Assembly: GCF_020165985.1 (NCBI RefSeq)
Contig: NZ_JAIUKZ010000001.1
Span: 186,001 to 250,000, forward strand
Length of the DNA stretch: 64,000 nucleotides
Source of the DNA: Bacillus sp. RAR_GA_16
Lineage (GTDB): Bacteria; Bacillota; Bacilli; Bacillales; Guptibacillaceae
Direction of reading: 5' to 3'
Position numbers and translations under genes: made by a program. This document shows, piece by piece, positions 1 through 10,093 of the stretch. Within the stretch, counting starts at the first letter, position 1, and each line of letters starts with the position of its first letter. Under the pieces are notes generated by a model. That model was not told the origin of the DNA. It did no database searches and worked only from the letters and a program-made list of their open reading frames with translations.

Positions 1-245
1 TACGTTTCAAATTTCAAATCACGTTCTGGTTCGAATTTTTCAAGTGCATCAAGTAGCCCCTGGTACGCGAAGCTCGTAAGGTCATCACGCTGAACGGTAG
101 ATGGGAGCGCAGCTGCATAGCGTTGTACAGCGAAATCGACAAGCGGGCGATAAAGCGATATGAGATGGTTACCCGCTTCTTCTTTTTTCTCTTCTTTCCA
201 CGCCCTCCAATATTCGATTGTCTGTTTATCCATTTTGGATTTCAT
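1..245 (-). CDS. sigD: RNA polymerase sigma factor SigD (sigma-28, FliA family), 3' part cut by window edge
   Basis: The reverse strand encodes about 81 residues of a FliA/WhiG-type flagellar sigma factor, including the region 1.2/2.1 signature LVDFAVQRYAAALP, then DDLTSFAYQGLLDALEKF and ERDLKFET. The ATG at 245 is preceded by AGGTGG at good spacing. SigD directs late flagellar transcription and is inhibited by FlgM, which is also encoded in this window. It directly follows flhG, whereas B. subtilis has cheB-A-W-C-D between them. The C-terminal two thirds lie outside the window. Confidence 0.93.
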   Translation of the reverse strand, partial: MKSKMDKQTIEYWRAWKEEKKEEAGNHLISLYRPLVDFAVQRYAAALPSTVQRDDLTSFAYQGLLDALEKFEPERDLKFET

Positions 246-274
246 GAAGTTCACCACCTGAAAAATTCTACCCT

Positions 275-1138
275 TTATTTATGAAACAGGATCTTTGTTA
301 AAAAACCTTTCACACCAAGCCGATAAACCGAGGGAAGATCTAAATACGAGCGAACTAATTCGTCGATCGCTTTAGCTGCCTTTGATTTTGGATATTCAAG
401 TAAATAGGGAGACTGCGCAATTACCGCTTTACGAACATAAGGGTCATCCGGAATTGCCCCAAGTACATCAATCGTCTTATGTAAAAACTGAGCAGAGGCT
501 TTTTGAAAGTTAAGAGAGGTCTGTTCAGCTTCTTCCTTCGTAACAGATCGATTTACGATCAATTTGACAGAAGCCTCGTTATGTTTCGCATAGAGCGCTT
601 TTAGGACGCTATACCCATCCGTAATGGAAGGTGGCTCAGGATTAATCACAAGAAAGACATCATCAGCGGCTTGCAGAAACCGCAATCCTTCATAAGTAAG
701 CCCTGCGCCTGTATCAAGAATGATGTAATCGACTTTTCCCTGAAGAGAACCCACTTCATTGAAAAAATGATTCAATTGCTGTCCGTCTAACGTAAGAATT
801 TTCCCGATTCCATGTCCACCCGCGATATATTGAAGACCATTTATGCCAGTTTCAACGACAGCTTCAAGGGGTAGCTCTTTCTCCACCATTGTCATAATCG
901 TTTCTTTTGGCGTAACGCCCATAAGCACATCTAGATTCGCCATCCCGACATCTAAATCGAAAATCACTACTTTTTTATTTAACGCCACAAGGCTAAGCGC
1001 AAAATTAAGCGAGACATTCGACTTTCCGACGCCACCTTTTCCACTTGTTACAGCAATCACTTTTGTTTTTCGATGACTTGAAGCAAGGAGCGTGCGCCGC
1101 TTCACTTCTTCACGTAATTGATTCGCTTGATCCATCAT
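275..1138 (-). CDS. flhG: Flagellum number regulator FlhG (MinD-like ATPase, YlxH)
   Basis: This 287-residue MinD/ParA-type ATPase has a deviant Walker A motif TSGKGGVGKS near residues 31-40 and a switch region (VIFDLDVGMANLDVLMG) that define the FlhG/YlxH group. FlhG controls flagellar number and placement with FlhF and interacts with FliM/FliY. Its ATG overlaps the flhF stop by 4 nt (ATGA), indicating translational coupling. GGGAGGAG lies just upstream. The C-terminal segment (VYRLGVKGFLTKILF) is typical of the family, and the length is near normal. Confidence 0.95.
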   Translation of the reverse strand: MMDQANQLREEVKRRTLLASSHRKTKVIAVTSGKGGVGKSNVSLNFALSLVALNKKVVIFDLDVGMANLDVLMGVTPKETIMTMVEKELPLEAVVETGINGLQYIAGGHGIGKILTLDGQQLNHFFNEVGSLQGKVDYIILDTGAGLTYEGLRFLQAADDVFLVINPEPPSITDGYSVLKALYAKHNEASVKLIVNRSVTKEEAEQTSLNFQKASAQFLHKTIDVLGAIPDDPYVRKAVIAQSPYLLEYPKSKAAKAIDELVRSYLDLPSVYRLGVKGFLTKILFHK

Positions 1139-2269
1139 CGCTCCTCCCTCAGCAAATTAAGAAGGAGATCTGGCGTCGTTTTTACAAGATCGTCCGGGAC
1201 GTTCTGTCCAGTTGTTAGAATCGTAATCGGAAGATGATAATCCTCCATAAAATTAAAAATTGGCCCTCGCACTGTCGTTTCATCCATCTTCGTCATCATC
1301 ACTTCCGAGACACCGAGTGAATGAAAATTATCTGCAATCAATTTCATATCAGCATAACGATGGGTTAGGCTTAACATGAGCGTAATAGCCATTTCTTGAC
1401 CGGATAGAAGCGATTCGAGCTGTGTAATATAGCTATACTGCTGATAATTCCGACCTGCCGTGTCCATGAGAATGACGTCGCAGGCAGAAAGGCGTTCAAG
1501 CGCCTCTTCTAAATCGCCAGGAGACTGGACGACTTCCATTGGAATGCCAAGAATATCAGCATACGTTCGAAGCTGTTCAACGGCAGCGATTCCGATACGT
1601 ATCTGACGTAATCAGACCTACGGATTGACGCTCTTTCAACAATAAGTGTCCTGCGATTTTGGCAATGGTCGTTGTTTTTCCTACACCTGTTGGTCCAACG
1701 AAGCACCGTACTTTCTTCGAAGCAGTTCCTATATTAGGATAATTCTTGATTCGTTTCGCAAATTCCTGTCTCATCCAATCAAAAGCATCATCTTTTGTAA
1801 AACCTGGGGATGATTTTGATTTAATCAGCAATTCCGCCATGACACCTGTGCGAATGGCCTGCGAGAATTCTTGTGCTTCTAGAAAGGACTGAACTGGCTT
1901 TAACGGTTTTGGTAAGCGCTCATTTTCCATCAACTGCATCATAATTTCTTTCATGGATTTTAGCTCACCAAGCACGTGCGTGTCCGCTTCAGGCGGTTTG
2001 CTCACCGTTAGCTCTTCCACTTGTTCCGGTGTCTCTTCCCGCCGTTTTTTTTCAGACTGTAAGAGCGTCGCAAATTCCGTTTCTTCTTTTATTACTTTTT
2101 CTTCATCAAATGCGGCGAGCACTTCAAGACGCTGTTTTCGAAAGAGACCGAGGATCCCCCCCACTTTTATTTTTTTCGTATTTAATATAACGGCATCCTG
2201 GCCGAGCTCCTGCCGAATAAGAGGCATCGCTTCGCGCAGCTGGGTAACCACATAACGTTTGATTTTCAT
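1135..2269 (-). pseudogene. flhF: FlhF signal-recognition-particle-type GTPase, interrupted by one extra base
   Basis: The N-terminal part (230 aa frame, ATG 2269, stop 2577-style early TGA at 1577-1579) has the basic FlhF start MKIKRYVVTQLREAMP, a linker and the G1 motif GPTGVGKTTT. It runs to GLITSDTYR and then leaves frame. The continuation IAAVEQLRTYADILGIP, the G3 motif DTAGRNYQQYSY and the C-terminus are in the next frame. Removing one base at about 1590-1591 (GGAATC to GGATC on the coding strand) gives one ORF of about 377 aa, the normal family length. The gene overlaps flhA and flhG by 4 nt each. FlhF recruits early flagellar basal body components to the membrane. The break is either a real mutation or a sequence error; both halves look well conserved, so I favour an error. 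Confidence 0.88.
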
Positions 2270-4299
2270 GGTAGATTAATCACTCCTACACTCTGGACTT
2301 CAACATCAGGCTCTAATTCGCTATAGGAAAGAACCGTTAACTCAGGCATATAACGCTCTAAAAATTGGCGTAAATACATGCGAATCGCTGGTGACGTTAA
2401 GAGAATCGGCTGGATGCCCGACTGCTGAAGGCGATTGACCTGTTGCAATACTTCCTGATAAATCGTTTGCGACGTTTCAGGATCAAGGGCTAAATAACTG
2501 CCCTGATCGGACTGCTGAACCGATTCCGCGAAGCGCTTTTCAAGTCGCGCTCCTGCCGTCAGGACCTTAACAGGTTCTCCAGGTACTGTTACCTGAGATG
2601 TAATCTGGCGTGATAAGGACTGCCGAACGTATTCTGCCAGGACATCGGTATCTTTTGTTCGCACCCCGTTGTCCGCTAACGATTCGAGAATCATATCAAG
2701 CGAGCGAATGGATACTTTCTCTTTCAGAAGTCGCATCAGCACTTTCTGCACATCCCCAATTGTCAGGATGTTTGGAATGAGTTCTTCTAAAACAGCCGGA
2801 GACGATTCTCTTACGTTATCAAGCAGATGTTTTACTTCCTGGCGACTTAACAATTCATGCGCATGGCGTTTGATTACTTCTGTTAAATGGGTGGACACAA
2901 CCGACGGCGGATCAACGATTGTGTAACCAGAAAGCTCGGCGCGATCTTTCATTTCTTCCGTTACCCAGAGAGCCGGAAGTCCAAAAGCCGGTTCAACCGT
3001 TTCAATGCCTGCGATGCTGTCATCATCTAAACCGCTGCTCATCGCTAAGTATTGATCCAACAGAACTTGTCCGCCAGCGACGCGATTGCCTTTGATTTTA
3101 ATGACGTATTCGTTTGGTTCAAGCTGAATGTTGTCTCGAATGCGAATCACTGGAACGACGATTCCGAACTCAAGCGCAATCTGTCTGCGAATCATAATGA
3201 CGCGATCGAGAAGATCACCGCCCTGCTTTTGATCGGCAAGCGGAATCAGTCCATAGCCAAACTCAAACTCAATCGGATCAACTTGAAGAAGGCTCGTTAC
3301 GCTTTCTGGCTTTTTCATTTCTTCGACTTCTTCCTCGCCTGCTGCTAATTCGACTTCTTTCGTTTGATCCAAGTTCTTTTGCATCATCCAGCCTCCATAG
3401 ACGAGAAGCCCTGCGATCGGAAACGTAAGAAGCGGATTAATCGGTGTTGCAAGGCCCAGGAGCCCAATAACCGCTCCAACTACGTAAAGCAGCTTCGGAT
3501 ATGCGAATATTTGCGCGGTAATATCTGATCCAAGATTGCCGTCTGATGCCGCTCGCGTGACCACAATCCCTGTCGCTGTTGAAATGAGAAGCGCAGGAAT
3601 TTGACTAACAAGTCCATCTCCAATTGAAAGAAGGGTAAACGTCGTTGCTGCATCGCCAACTGGCATCCCATGAACAACCATTCCGATAATCAATCCGCCA
3701 ATAATGTTAATGAGCGTAATGACAATACCTGCAATCGCATCGCCTTTCACAAACTTACTGGCTCCGTCCATCGCCCCATAAAAGTCAGCTTCACGCGCTA
3801 TTTTCTCTCGGCTTGCTTTCGCCTCCCGGTCTGAAATCATGCCTGCATTTAAATCCGCATCAATGCTCATTTGCTTTCCTGGCATTGCGTCGAGAGTAAA
3901 TCGAGCAGCTACTTCCGCTACTCGTTCAGACCCTTTTGTAATCACGATAAATTGGATAATCACAAGAATCAGGAACACAAGGAGTCCGATCACAACACTT
4001 CCTCCAACTACGAAGGAACCAAACGTTTCAATCACCTGACCACCTGTTTTATTCGTTAAAATTGACCTAGTTGTAGAAACATTTAAGCCAAGACGAAAGA
4101 GCGTTGTTAATAATAAAAGCGATGGAAAGATGGAGAATTGGAGCGCTTCTTTCGTATTCATCGCTACAAGAATAATCGTGAGCGCCAGGCTAATGTTCAT
4201 CATAATGAGAAAATCGAGTAAAAGCGGAGGGAACGGAATGACCATCATGATCACAATCATGATGACGGATACGAGCACGGCATAATCTTTTATCTTCAT
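2266..4299 (-). CDS. flhA: Flagellar type III export gate protein FlhA
   Basis: This 677-residue protein has eight N-terminal membrane segments (residues about 10-310), starting with DYAVLVSVIMIVIMMVIPFP, and the family signature FRLGLNVSTTRSIL. A cytosolic domain follows from about residue 325 to the end. FlhA forms the nonameric export gate that docks FliI-FliJ and chaperone-substrate complexes and couples export to proton-motive force. It sits 2 nt after flhB and overlaps flhF (ATGA), as expected for a tightly coupled export-apparatus operon. Length matches the family. Confidence 0.97.
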   Translation of the reverse strand: MKIKDYAVLVSVIMIVIMMVIPFPPLLLDFLIMMNISLALTIILVAMNTKEALQFSIFPSLLLLTTLFRLGLNVSTTRSILTNKTGGQVIETFGSFVVGGSVVIGLLVFLILVIIQFIVITKGSERVAEVAARFTLDAMPGKQMSIDADLNAGMISDREAKASREKIAREADFYGAMDGASKFVKGDAIAGIVITLINIIGGLIIGMVVHGMPVGDAATTFTLLSIGDGLVSQIPALLISTATGIVVTRAASDGNLGSDITAQIFAYPKLLYVVGAVIGLLGLATPINPLLTFPIAGLLVYGGWMMQKNLDQTKEVELAAGEEEVEEMKKPESVTSLLQVDPIEFEFGYGLIPLADQKQGGDLLDRVIMIRRQIALEFGIVVPVIRIRDNIQLEPNEYVIKIKGNRVAGGQVLLDQYLAMSSGLDDDSIAGIETVEPAFGLPALWVTEEMKDRAELSGYTIVDPPSVVSTHLTEVIKRHAHELLSRQEVKHLLDNVRESSPAVLEELIPNILTIGDVQKVLMRLLKEKVSIRSLDMILESLADNGVRTKDTDVLAEYVRQSLSRQITSQVTVPGEPVKVLTAGARLEKRFAESVQQSDQGSYLALDPETSQTIYQEVLQQVNRLQQSGIQPILLTSPAIRMYLRQFLERYMPELTVLSYSELEPDVEVQSVGVINLP

Positions 4300-4301
4300 T
4301 C

Positions 4302-5402
4302 TTAGTTCCCTCCTCCTGGGTAGCCTTTTATGCTATACACGTAAGCGAGCACTTCAGCTACTGCTTTGAAAAGCTCTTCTGGCACCCCTTCCCCGATTTC
4401 CACCTGATGGTAGAGGGCACGCGCAAGCTGAACATTCTCTGTCGTCATGATGTCATGCTCTTTCGCTTTTTCTTTAATCTTTTGCGCAACATAGTCCATC
4501 CCTTTCGCGACGACCGTCGGCTTATCCATTTCTTTCGGATCGTACCGAAGCGCCACTGCAAAGTGCGTTGGGTTCGTAATAACGACGTCTGCATTTGGAA
4601 TTTCCGCAATCATGCGGTTCATTCCGAGTGCGCGCTGCTTTTCTTTGATTTTTGATTTAATGAGCGGGTCTCCCTCGCTCTTTTTATATTCATCTTTAAT
4701 GTCCTGTTTTGACATCCGGATGTTTTTTTCAAAGTCATATTTCTGATAAACATAGTCTAAGAGAGCGAGGAATAATAGTAGAATTCCCACAGCTAAACCC
4801 GTTTGGACGATCAGTGAGCCTATAAGAGCAGTTGCTTCCCCGATCGACTTTTGCGAAATAAGCATGACTTCCTCTCGCTTATTCCAAAGAACAATAAACG
4901 TCACGGCTGAAATAAACGTGATTTTAATTAATGATTTTAATAGTTCGACGAGCGTTCGAGCCGAGAAAATCCTCTTAGCTCCTTTTAATGGATTAATACG
5001 CTCAAGCTTTGCCTGGAGCGGATCGGTCGAAACGAGAAAGCCAACTTGCATATAGTTTCCTAGCACACCCATCACGAGCGAAATGCCCATGAGTGGTGCC
5101 GCGATCATTGCCGCTTGCCAGACGTTTTCTTTTAACATCCGATCGACATTTTGCTCTGTGAGCGTCCAGTTCGTAATCTGGACAAGGTTTCCTCGAATCA
5201 TCGATTGGAGACTTTCGATCATCCATCCGCCAATGAACGACATAAACAAAAAAACGCCGATCATCATAAATGCAGATGGGATTTCTGCACTTCTTGCCAC
5301 CTGACCTTTTTTACGAGATTCCTGTTTCTTTTGTGGCGTTGCTTTTTCTGTCTTTTCTTGTGAAAAGAACTGAAGATCCATCCGGAAACGAGTTGTTTGC
5401 AT
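4302..5402 (-). CDS. flhB: Flagellar type III export switch protein FlhB
   Basis: About 366 residues. The N-terminus DLQFFSQEKTEKATPQKK, four transmembrane segments and the C-terminal cytosolic domain with the autocleavage motif NPTH (in VVITNPTHFAVALRYDP, near residue 272) identify FlhB, which switches export specificity from rod/hook to filament subunits. I chose the ATG at 5402, behind GGTGGG. An upstream GTG at 5414 would overlap the end of fliR and add four unconserved residues. Confidence 0.95.
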   Translation of the reverse strand: MQTTRFRMDLQFFSQEKTEKATPQKKQESRKKGQVARSAEIPSAFMMIGVFLFMSFIGGWMIESLQSMIRGNLVQITNWTLTEQNVDRMLKENVWQAAMIAAPLMGISLVMGVLGNYMQVGFLVSTDPLQAKLERINPLKGAKRIFSARTLVELLKSLIKITFISAVTFIVLWNKREEVMLISQKSIGEATALIGSLIVQTGLAVGILLLFLALLDYVYQKYDFEKNIRMSKQDIKDEYKKSEGDPLIKSKIKEKQRALGMNRMIAEIPNADVVITNPTHFAVALRYDPKEMDKPTVVAKGMDYVAQKIKEKAKEHDIMTTENVQLARALYHQVEIGEGVPEELFKAVAEVLAYVYSIKGYPGGGN

Positions 5403-5406
5403 CACG

Positions 5407-6183
5407 CTACCCACCCAATAGTTGAATAAGCTGGCCCATCGTCTCGAGCATCTCTTGAAAAACCCCTCGGAGTAAAAAGAAGAACGTCGGGATCGTTACG
5501 AGAATAAGAACAAAGCCAACAAAAATTTTCAAAGGCAAACCAACGACAAAGATATTTACTTGCGGGACGGCCCTTGCGAGAAGCCCTAACGCCACATCCA
5601 CAAGAAAGAGAGAAGCAACGATTGGTAGCGCCAGTTGAAACGCGGAAAAGAACATCCCGGCAAAAACTTCCGCAATAAATCGAGCAAGCGACTGGCTATC
5701 TGCCTGGCTAAGAAGCACATCTGCTGGTAAAAGTTCATAGCTTCTGACAAGACCATCAAGCATCATATGATGACCGTCTACGGAAACGAGAAAAAGAAGG
5801 GCAAGCATGTATTTAAAATTCCCGATAATTGGCACCTGTGTTCTTGTCTGAGGATCAATCACATTTGCAATGACAAAGCCCATCTGAAAATCGATGAAGG
5901 CACCTGCAACTTGTACTGTATAAAGGATGAGGGAAGCAATAAATCCAAGTGACAGACCGATAAACAGCTCTTTTAAAATATAGACAACAAACATGAGATC
6001 AAGGGTTAAGTCTGTTTCAGCTCCAAACCCAGCCGTCACAATCAAAGCAATAAAAAACCCAAGTCCTACTTTAAAGCGGTTTGGAACGCTTCTAGTTGAG
6101 AATACCGGGGCCGTTATAAAAAAGGACGTTGCCCTCATGAAGACAAGTAAGAATAAGGGCAGAGCGTTAACGATGATTTCCAT
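5407..6183 (-). CDS. fliR: Flagellar type III export membrane protein FliR
   Basis: 258 residues of strongly hydrophobic protein with MEIIVNALPLFLLVFMRATSFFITAP at the start, as in Bacillus FliR (about 259 aa). FliR, with FliP and FliQ, forms the core export channel at the base of the flagellum. The reading frame stays open upstream to a GTG at 6255. The conserved N-terminus and the 2-nt gap after fliQ both favour the ATG at 6183. The start has no clear Shine-Dalgarno and probably depends on translation of fliQ. Confidence 0.94.
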   Translation of the reverse strand: MEIIVNALPLFLLVFMRATSFFITAPVFSTRSVPNRFKVGLGFFIALIVTAGFGAETDLTLDLMFVVYILKELFIGLSLGFIASLILYTVQVAGAFIDFQMGFVIANVIDPQTRTQVPIIGNFKYMLALLFLVSVDGHHMMLDGLVRSYELLPADVLLSQADSQSLARFIAEVFAGMFFSAFQLALPIVASLFLVDVALGLLARAVPQVNIFVVGLPLKIFVGFVLILVTIPTFFFLLRGVFQEMLETMGQLIQLLGG

Positions 6184-6185
6184 TT

Positions 6186-6455
6186 TTAACCGATAAACCT
6201 GTATAAATTTTGATATAAATTCGTTGTGTAATCGAGTAGCGTTGTCAGCATCCACGGTCCAAACAGAACGATCGTCAACAGTACGGCAACGATTTTTGGA
6301 ATAAAGGCTAGCGTTTGTTCTTGGATTTGCGTCATCGCCTGAAACACACTCACAATTAGTCCTACGCCAAGAGCAATTAATAGAAGCGGAGCTGAAATAA
6401 TAATCACGGTATAAACAGCATCTTCTGCAAGTGAAATGACCATATCCGGCGTCAT
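6186..6455 (-). CDS. fliQ: Flagellar type III export membrane protein FliQ
   Basis: This 89-residue protein has two transmembrane helices, the usual FliQ length. Hallmarks are MTPDMVISLAEDAVYTVI, the motif PLLLIALGVGLIVSVFQAMTQIQEQTL and IPKIVAVLLTIVLFGPWML. It forms a helical hairpin ring around the FliP-FliR core. It lies between fliP and fliR with gaps of 11 and 2 nt. Confidence 0.96.
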   Translation of the reverse strand: MTPDMVISLAEDAVYTVIIISAPLLLIALGVGLIVSVFQAMTQIQEQTLAFIPKIVAVLLTIVLFGPWMLTTLLDYTTNLYQNLYRFIG

Positions 6456-6466
6456 CGTCGTCCTCC

Positions 6467-7150
6467 TTAGAAGCTTAATAGAAGTGATTCGACGACCAGA
6501 TACCAGCCATCGACAAGCACAAATAATAGTATTTTAAACGGCAGCGAAATCATTACCGGCGGCAGCATCATCATCCCCATCGCCATGAGTGTTGAAGCGA
6601 CAACCATATCGATAATGAGAAACGGAATAAAAATAATAAAGCCAATCTGAAACGCAGTTTTCAGTTCTGAAATGGCAAAGGCAGGAACGAGTGCGGTTAA
6701 GCGAATGTCTTCCACAGAATCCGGTTTCTCTAGCTCTGCGTACTTATAAAAAAGCGCCAAATCTTTTTCCCGTGTATGCCCCGCCATGAATTCTTTGATC
6801 GGCTGTTCAGCCGCATCGAGTGCTTCTTCCTGTCCAATTTCTTCATTCAAATAAGGCTGAAGCGCCTCACTATTAATCTCTGAAAGGACCGGAGACATTA
6901 CAAAAAAGGTTAAAAACAGTGCTAAGCCAATGAGTACCTGGTTCGGTGGCATGGATTGTGTCGCAAGCGCTGAGCGAACGAAGGATAACACGACTACAAT
7001 TCTCGTAAAACACGTCATCAATACAAGAATCGCTGGTGCAAGCGAAAGAACAGTTAAGAGCAGGACAAGCTGAATGGTGACGGAGACATCTTCTGTGGCG
7101 TTTGATCCGAAATCAAGGCCCGGAATCGTTAAGTTTATGAGCAAATCCAT
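6467..7150 (-). CDS. fliP: Flagellar type III export channel protein FliP
   Basis: 227 residues. The pattern [49 protein letters not shown] and [21 protein letters not shown] is diagnostic of FliP, the pentameric core of the export channel. Its start codon overlaps the fliO stop by one base (TAATG). Four hydrophobic segments are evident, and the length fits a form without a long cleaved signal peptide. Confidence 0.97.
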   Translation of the reverse strand: MDLLINLTIPGLDFGSNATEDVSVTIQLVLLLTVLSLAPAILVLMTCFTRIVVVLSFVRSALATQSMPPNQVLIGLALFLTFFVMSPVLSEINSEALQPYLNEEIGQEEALDAAEQPIKEFMAGHTREKDLALFYKYAELEKPDSVEDIRLTALVPAFAISELKTAFQIGFIIFIPFLIIDMVVASTLMAMGMMMLPPVMISLPFKILLFVLVDGWYLVVESLLLSF

Positions 7151-7731
7151 TACTTATCGTCGTCCCTTTCATCGCCATCGTCCCAAACGTTCTTACGTTT
7201 GTTGCGCTGTTTCTTCAAACTTGCCTGAATCATCTCTTGAATGCCCGCTTGCTTTTGATTCATAAAGGAAAAGCCAGACTTCTGATCTTCCGCCTGTGAT
7301 AAGATATGCTCTACTTCATCCTTATCTTCAATTTCTTTCAGCAAGTTCACATTATCTCCAACGCCGATCATATAGAGTGAATCGCCAACCTTCACCATTT
7401 GAACGGATTTATTGTTCCCGAGCGGGGTTCCACCAATCGGCGTAAAGACGGAATGATGCTGAAGCTTTTGTTGGCGCTTTGACAAAAAACGAATGAGCAG
7501 GTAGATCAGTCCTACCACGACGATCGTATAGAAAACGAGTTTGATTAGAAGGAAAAAAATGTTCGTGTTCGCGCCTACCTCAGCCGGCTCTTCTTGAGGG
7601 GCAGACGGCTCATCCCCATTTTCCGTCAGCCAATCTGTCACGCTACCCTCTGTCGCCGCCATTACTTGCTGTGGCATCAGTAGTCCAAGGAAAAGGAGGA
7701 TTATCATGATGCCGATCATATGCTGTCTCAC
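7150..7731 (-). CDS. fliO: Flagellar biosynthesis protein FliO (FliZ of B. subtilis)
   Basis: 193 residues. There is an N-terminal signal-like hydrophobic segment ending near VMAATE, a short extracytoplasmic stretch rich in Glu/Pro, a transmembrane helix around residues 55-77, and a basic cytosolic domain with [32 protein letters not shown] shared by FliO proteins. FliO assists FliP assembly. In B. subtilis cheY precedes this gene; here only 15 nt separate it from fliY and no cheY is present. Confidence 0.9.
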   Translation of the reverse strand: MRQHMIGIMIILLFLGLLMPQQVMAATEGSVTDWLTENGDEPSAPQEEPAEVGANTNIFFLLIKLVFYTIVVVGLIYLLIRFLSKRQQKLQHHSVFTPIGGTPLGNNKSVQMVKVGDSLYMIGVGDNVNLLKEIEDKDEVEHILSQAEDQKSGFSFMNQKQAGIQEMIQASLKKQRNKRKNVWDDGDERDDDK

Positions 7732-7746
7732 CTGTAAAAACTCCCT

Positions 7747-8865
7747 TTAACGCAGCTTCGACAAACGCTCTGCTGCACTTAAAATATCCGTTACTCTGAC
7801 ACCAAAGTTCTCATCAATTACAACAACTTCACCCTTGGCGATAAGCTTACTATTAATTAAAATATCGACCGGCTCTCCGGCAAGCTTATCAAGCTCTAAA
7901 ATCGATCCATGGGAGAGCTCAAGGATGTCTTTTACAATGCGCTTCGTTCGCCCTAATTCGACTGTCACCTGAAGCGGAATATCTAATAACATATTTAGAT
8001 TTCGTTGCTCACTGTACGGATGATCTTCCTGGTTGAAATTTGTGAACTGAACGTTTTGGATATTCGGCTCAGGCTCTTTCACACGTGAGGCAAAAGCGTC
8101 CATTGGTTCCTTTTCTTCTGTCACCTGTTCTGGCTCGTTAAATGATTTTGGGTGCAATTCGTCCTCCTGCTCTTCTGCCTGCTCGATCTCTTGCTGCTCA
8201 GCAGCTTGAAGGTCTTCTACGCTGACGAGCAGTTCGCTAATTTGTTTGGCTACTGTTGCTGGGATGACATGATGAACGACAGTTTGCACAATCGATCCAA
8301 TGGAAAGCTCGAATGACATGTCGATATAAACCGATTCTGATGCATTTTCTAGCAGTACAGAGTTAGCTAATTCTGAGACAACTTGAAGATTCGTAAACGT
8401 CCCAGAAAATGAAGAGCCGGAAGCCATGCTAAGTCCTTTATGTAGACTTTCCATCATGCCAGTCATGACAGAAGTTAAGCTTTTATCAACGCTTTCGTCG
8501 CCATCATCTCCTTTTGCAACTAGCCATATATCAGCCATATCTTGAGCATCTGGTGGGTTCACCATCATGATGGTTTCGCCCGCAGCCGCTCCTTCATAGC
8601 GGATTGCGGCTTCGACGTAAGGAAGGGAAACCTCTTGTTGCAAACGATCTTCAGGAATGAACTGCATCGTGAAATTTGATACAAAGACTTCTTGCATAAA
8701 AACAGACGAGAGTGTCGTTGTCAGACTTCCAATCGCGACACTAAACAGCTCACTCAGCGCTTCTTTTTCAATTTCATGAAAATACACGTCGTCTCCCTCC
8801 TTTCCTGCTGCTGTTTCTTGAAACAAGGCATTGATTTCTTCTTTAGAAAGACGATCATCCGTCAT
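7747..8865 (-). CDS. fliY: Flagellar motor switch protein FliY (CheC-like plus FliN domain)
   Basis: 372 residues. An N-terminal CheY-P-binding-like segment ([10 protein letters not shown]) leads into a CheC-like middle domain (about 25-215), an acidic linker and a C-terminal FliN/SpoA domain (about 285-370; [19 protein letters not shown]-type, here [15 protein letters not shown]). The two CheC-type active-site stretches look degenerate. In the first the Glu remains ([10 protein letters not shown]) but the usual Asn is Ser. In the second ([10 protein letters not shown]) neither residue is kept. It overlaps fliM by 11 nt. The switch-complex role is secure. CheY-P phosphatase activity is doubtful. 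Confidence 0.92.
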   Translation of the reverse strand: MTDDRLSKEEINALFQETAAGKEGDDVYFHEIEKEALSELFSVAIGSLTTTLSSVFMQEVFVSNFTMQFIPEDRLQQEVSLPYVEAAIRYEGAAAGETIMMVNPPDAQDMADIWLVAKGDDGDESVDKSLTSVMTGMMESLHKGLSMASGSSFSGTFTNLQVVSELANSVLLENASESVYIDMSFELSIGSIVQTVVHHVIPATVAKQISELLVSVEDLQAAEQQEIEQAEEQEDELHPKSFNEPEQVTEEKEPMDAFASRVKEPEPNIQNVQFTNFNQEDHPYSEQRNLNMLLDIPLQVTVELGRTKRIVKDILELSHGSILELDKLAGEPVDILINSKLIAKGEVVVIDENFGVRVTDILSAAERLSKLR

Positions 8866-9841
8866 GGCCTATTTCCTCCTCTTCTTTCACTTCAGTGATT
8901 TGTACGGCCATTCGACCTTTTGATGTACCAGGCTGCCCATGAAACTTCACCCGGTTATCCACCTTAACGATAAGCGGATCAGAAACCGTTTGATTTAAAC
9001 GAATGACGTCCCCATCTTCCAAGTTCAAAAATTCTTCAATGGTAATTTCCGAATGACCAAGCTCAGCGATAATCCCTAAATTCGTCTTTTTTAGTCTTTT
9101 TTCAAGTTCCTTGCTTTCTTGCGGCTCACGATCCTTTTTTTGATTGGATAGCCAGTGATGTGCGGAAAGCCTTGGCATAATGGGCTCAAGAACAACATGT
9201 GGAAGACAGAGGCGAATATCGCCGCTCACCTCTCCCACTTTTACACGTAGGGTAACGGTTACGACCGTTTCGTTCGGCGATACAATTTGAAGAAAATGTG
9301 GGTTCACTTCAAGCTCTTTTAATTCCGTTTTCAGCTTAAGGACGGACGTCCAGGCGTCTTGAAAGCTTTCAAGAATCTTACTAAAAATCCGTTCAATCAC
9401 CATCGTCTCAATTTCGGTTAAATGGGAGAGCTTATCCGGTTGAATCCCCTGCCCTCCAAGCATGCGATCAAGCATCGCATAGGCGAGCTCTGGCGCCACT
9501 TCAAGCACCATCTGTCCTTGCAAGGGCGAAGCAACAAAGAGACTAAGAATGGAGTTCTCTGTGATCGACTTCACAAATTCTTCAAAAGGCATCTGTTCAA
9601 CAGAATGAACGGAGGCTTGAATGATCGTCCGAAGCTGAGCGGATGAATAGGTCGTCATGAGTCGCGCATAGTTCTCATGAATACGCGTTAAAATTCGAAT
9701 ATGGTCTTGTGAAAAGCGAAGCGCTCTTTTAAAATCATACGTTTGCACTTTCCGTTCTTTCGTTGGCTTCTTCTGGCCAGGCTCATCAATAGCAGCAAGA
9801 AGCGCATCAACAGTTGCTGGCGATAGCATATCAGACAACAT
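8855..9841 (-). CDS. fliM: Flagellar motor switch protein FliM
   Basis: About 328 residues, with an N-terminal CheY-P binding-type segment [14 protein letters not shown] that keeps DALL but not the usual preceding Glu. A CheC-like middle domain containing [10 protein letters not shown] and a C-terminal SpoA domain ([23 protein letters not shown]) follow. FliM builds the C-ring and passes the switching signal to FliG. I chose the ATG at 9841 behind GGAGGTGACC over a GTG two codons upstream. The order swrD-fliM lacks the intervening fliL found in B. subtilis. Confidence 0.95.
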   Translation of the reverse strand: MLSDMLSPATVDALLAAIDEPGQKKPTKERKVQTYDFKRALRFSQDHIRILTRIHENYARLMTTYSSAQLRTIIQASVHSVEQMPFEEFVKSITENSILSLFVASPLQGQMVLEVAPELAYAMLDRMLGGQGIQPDKLSHLTEIETMVIERIFSKILESFQDAWTSVLKLKTELKELEVNPHFLQIVSPNETVVTVTLRVKVGEVSGDIRLCLPHVVLEPIMPRLSAHHWLSNQKKDREPQESKELEKRLKKTNLGIIAELGHSEITIEEFLNLEDGDVIRLNQTVSDPLIVKVDNRVKFHGQPGTSKGRMAVQITEVKEEEEIGHDG

Positions 9842-9857
9842 GGTCACCTCCGTTCGT

Positions 9858-10052
9858 CTATTTTTTCTCTAACACGTTAATGTCACGGTAAAATTCCGTG
9901 ACGAGCTGCTTCACTTGATCGATCGTTTCCAACACAACATAACGTTTGCCGTTCGTTAATAAAATCATCGTATCTGGTGTTGATTCAATCGTTTCAATGT
10001 AGATCGCATTTAACATCATCGTTTCTTGATTTAATTTCGTTACCGGTATCAT
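9858..10052 (-). CDS. swrD: Swarming/flagellar small protein SwrD (FlbD family)
   Basis: 64 residues starting MIPVTKLNQETMMLNAIYIE, with TPDTMILLTNGKRYVVLE following, the FlbD/SwrD fold between flgE and fliM. In B. subtilis SwrD raises flagellar torque by affecting stator function. The conserved MI-VTKLN start fixes the ATG at 10052, although I see no good Shine-Dalgarno before it. fliL, which normally follows, lies about 15 kb away next to motB. Confidence 0.88.
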   Translation of the reverse strand: MIPVTKLNQETMMLNAIYIETIESTPDTMILLTNGKRYVVLETIDQVKQLVTEFYRDINVLEKK

Positions 10053-10093
10053 ATGAACAGAGCAGGCCGAGGAAATCCCTCAGCCCTTACCCC

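Noticed and set aside
1570-1600. Programmed ribosomal frameshifting in flhF
   Set aside because: The same 10-mer occurs at the pxpA break in a different reading phase, and two further breaks show the same GATC-type signature, so a DNA-level or sequencing cause fits better.
275-5402. Many long open frames on the plus strand opposite the fla operon
   Set aside because: They lie entirely inside well-recognised minus-strand genes, lack ribosome sites and show no family motifs; they are antisense shadows.
5403-5414. Upstream GTG start for flhB
   Set aside because: It would overlap fliR and add residues absent from the family; the ATG at 5402 fits homology and spacing.
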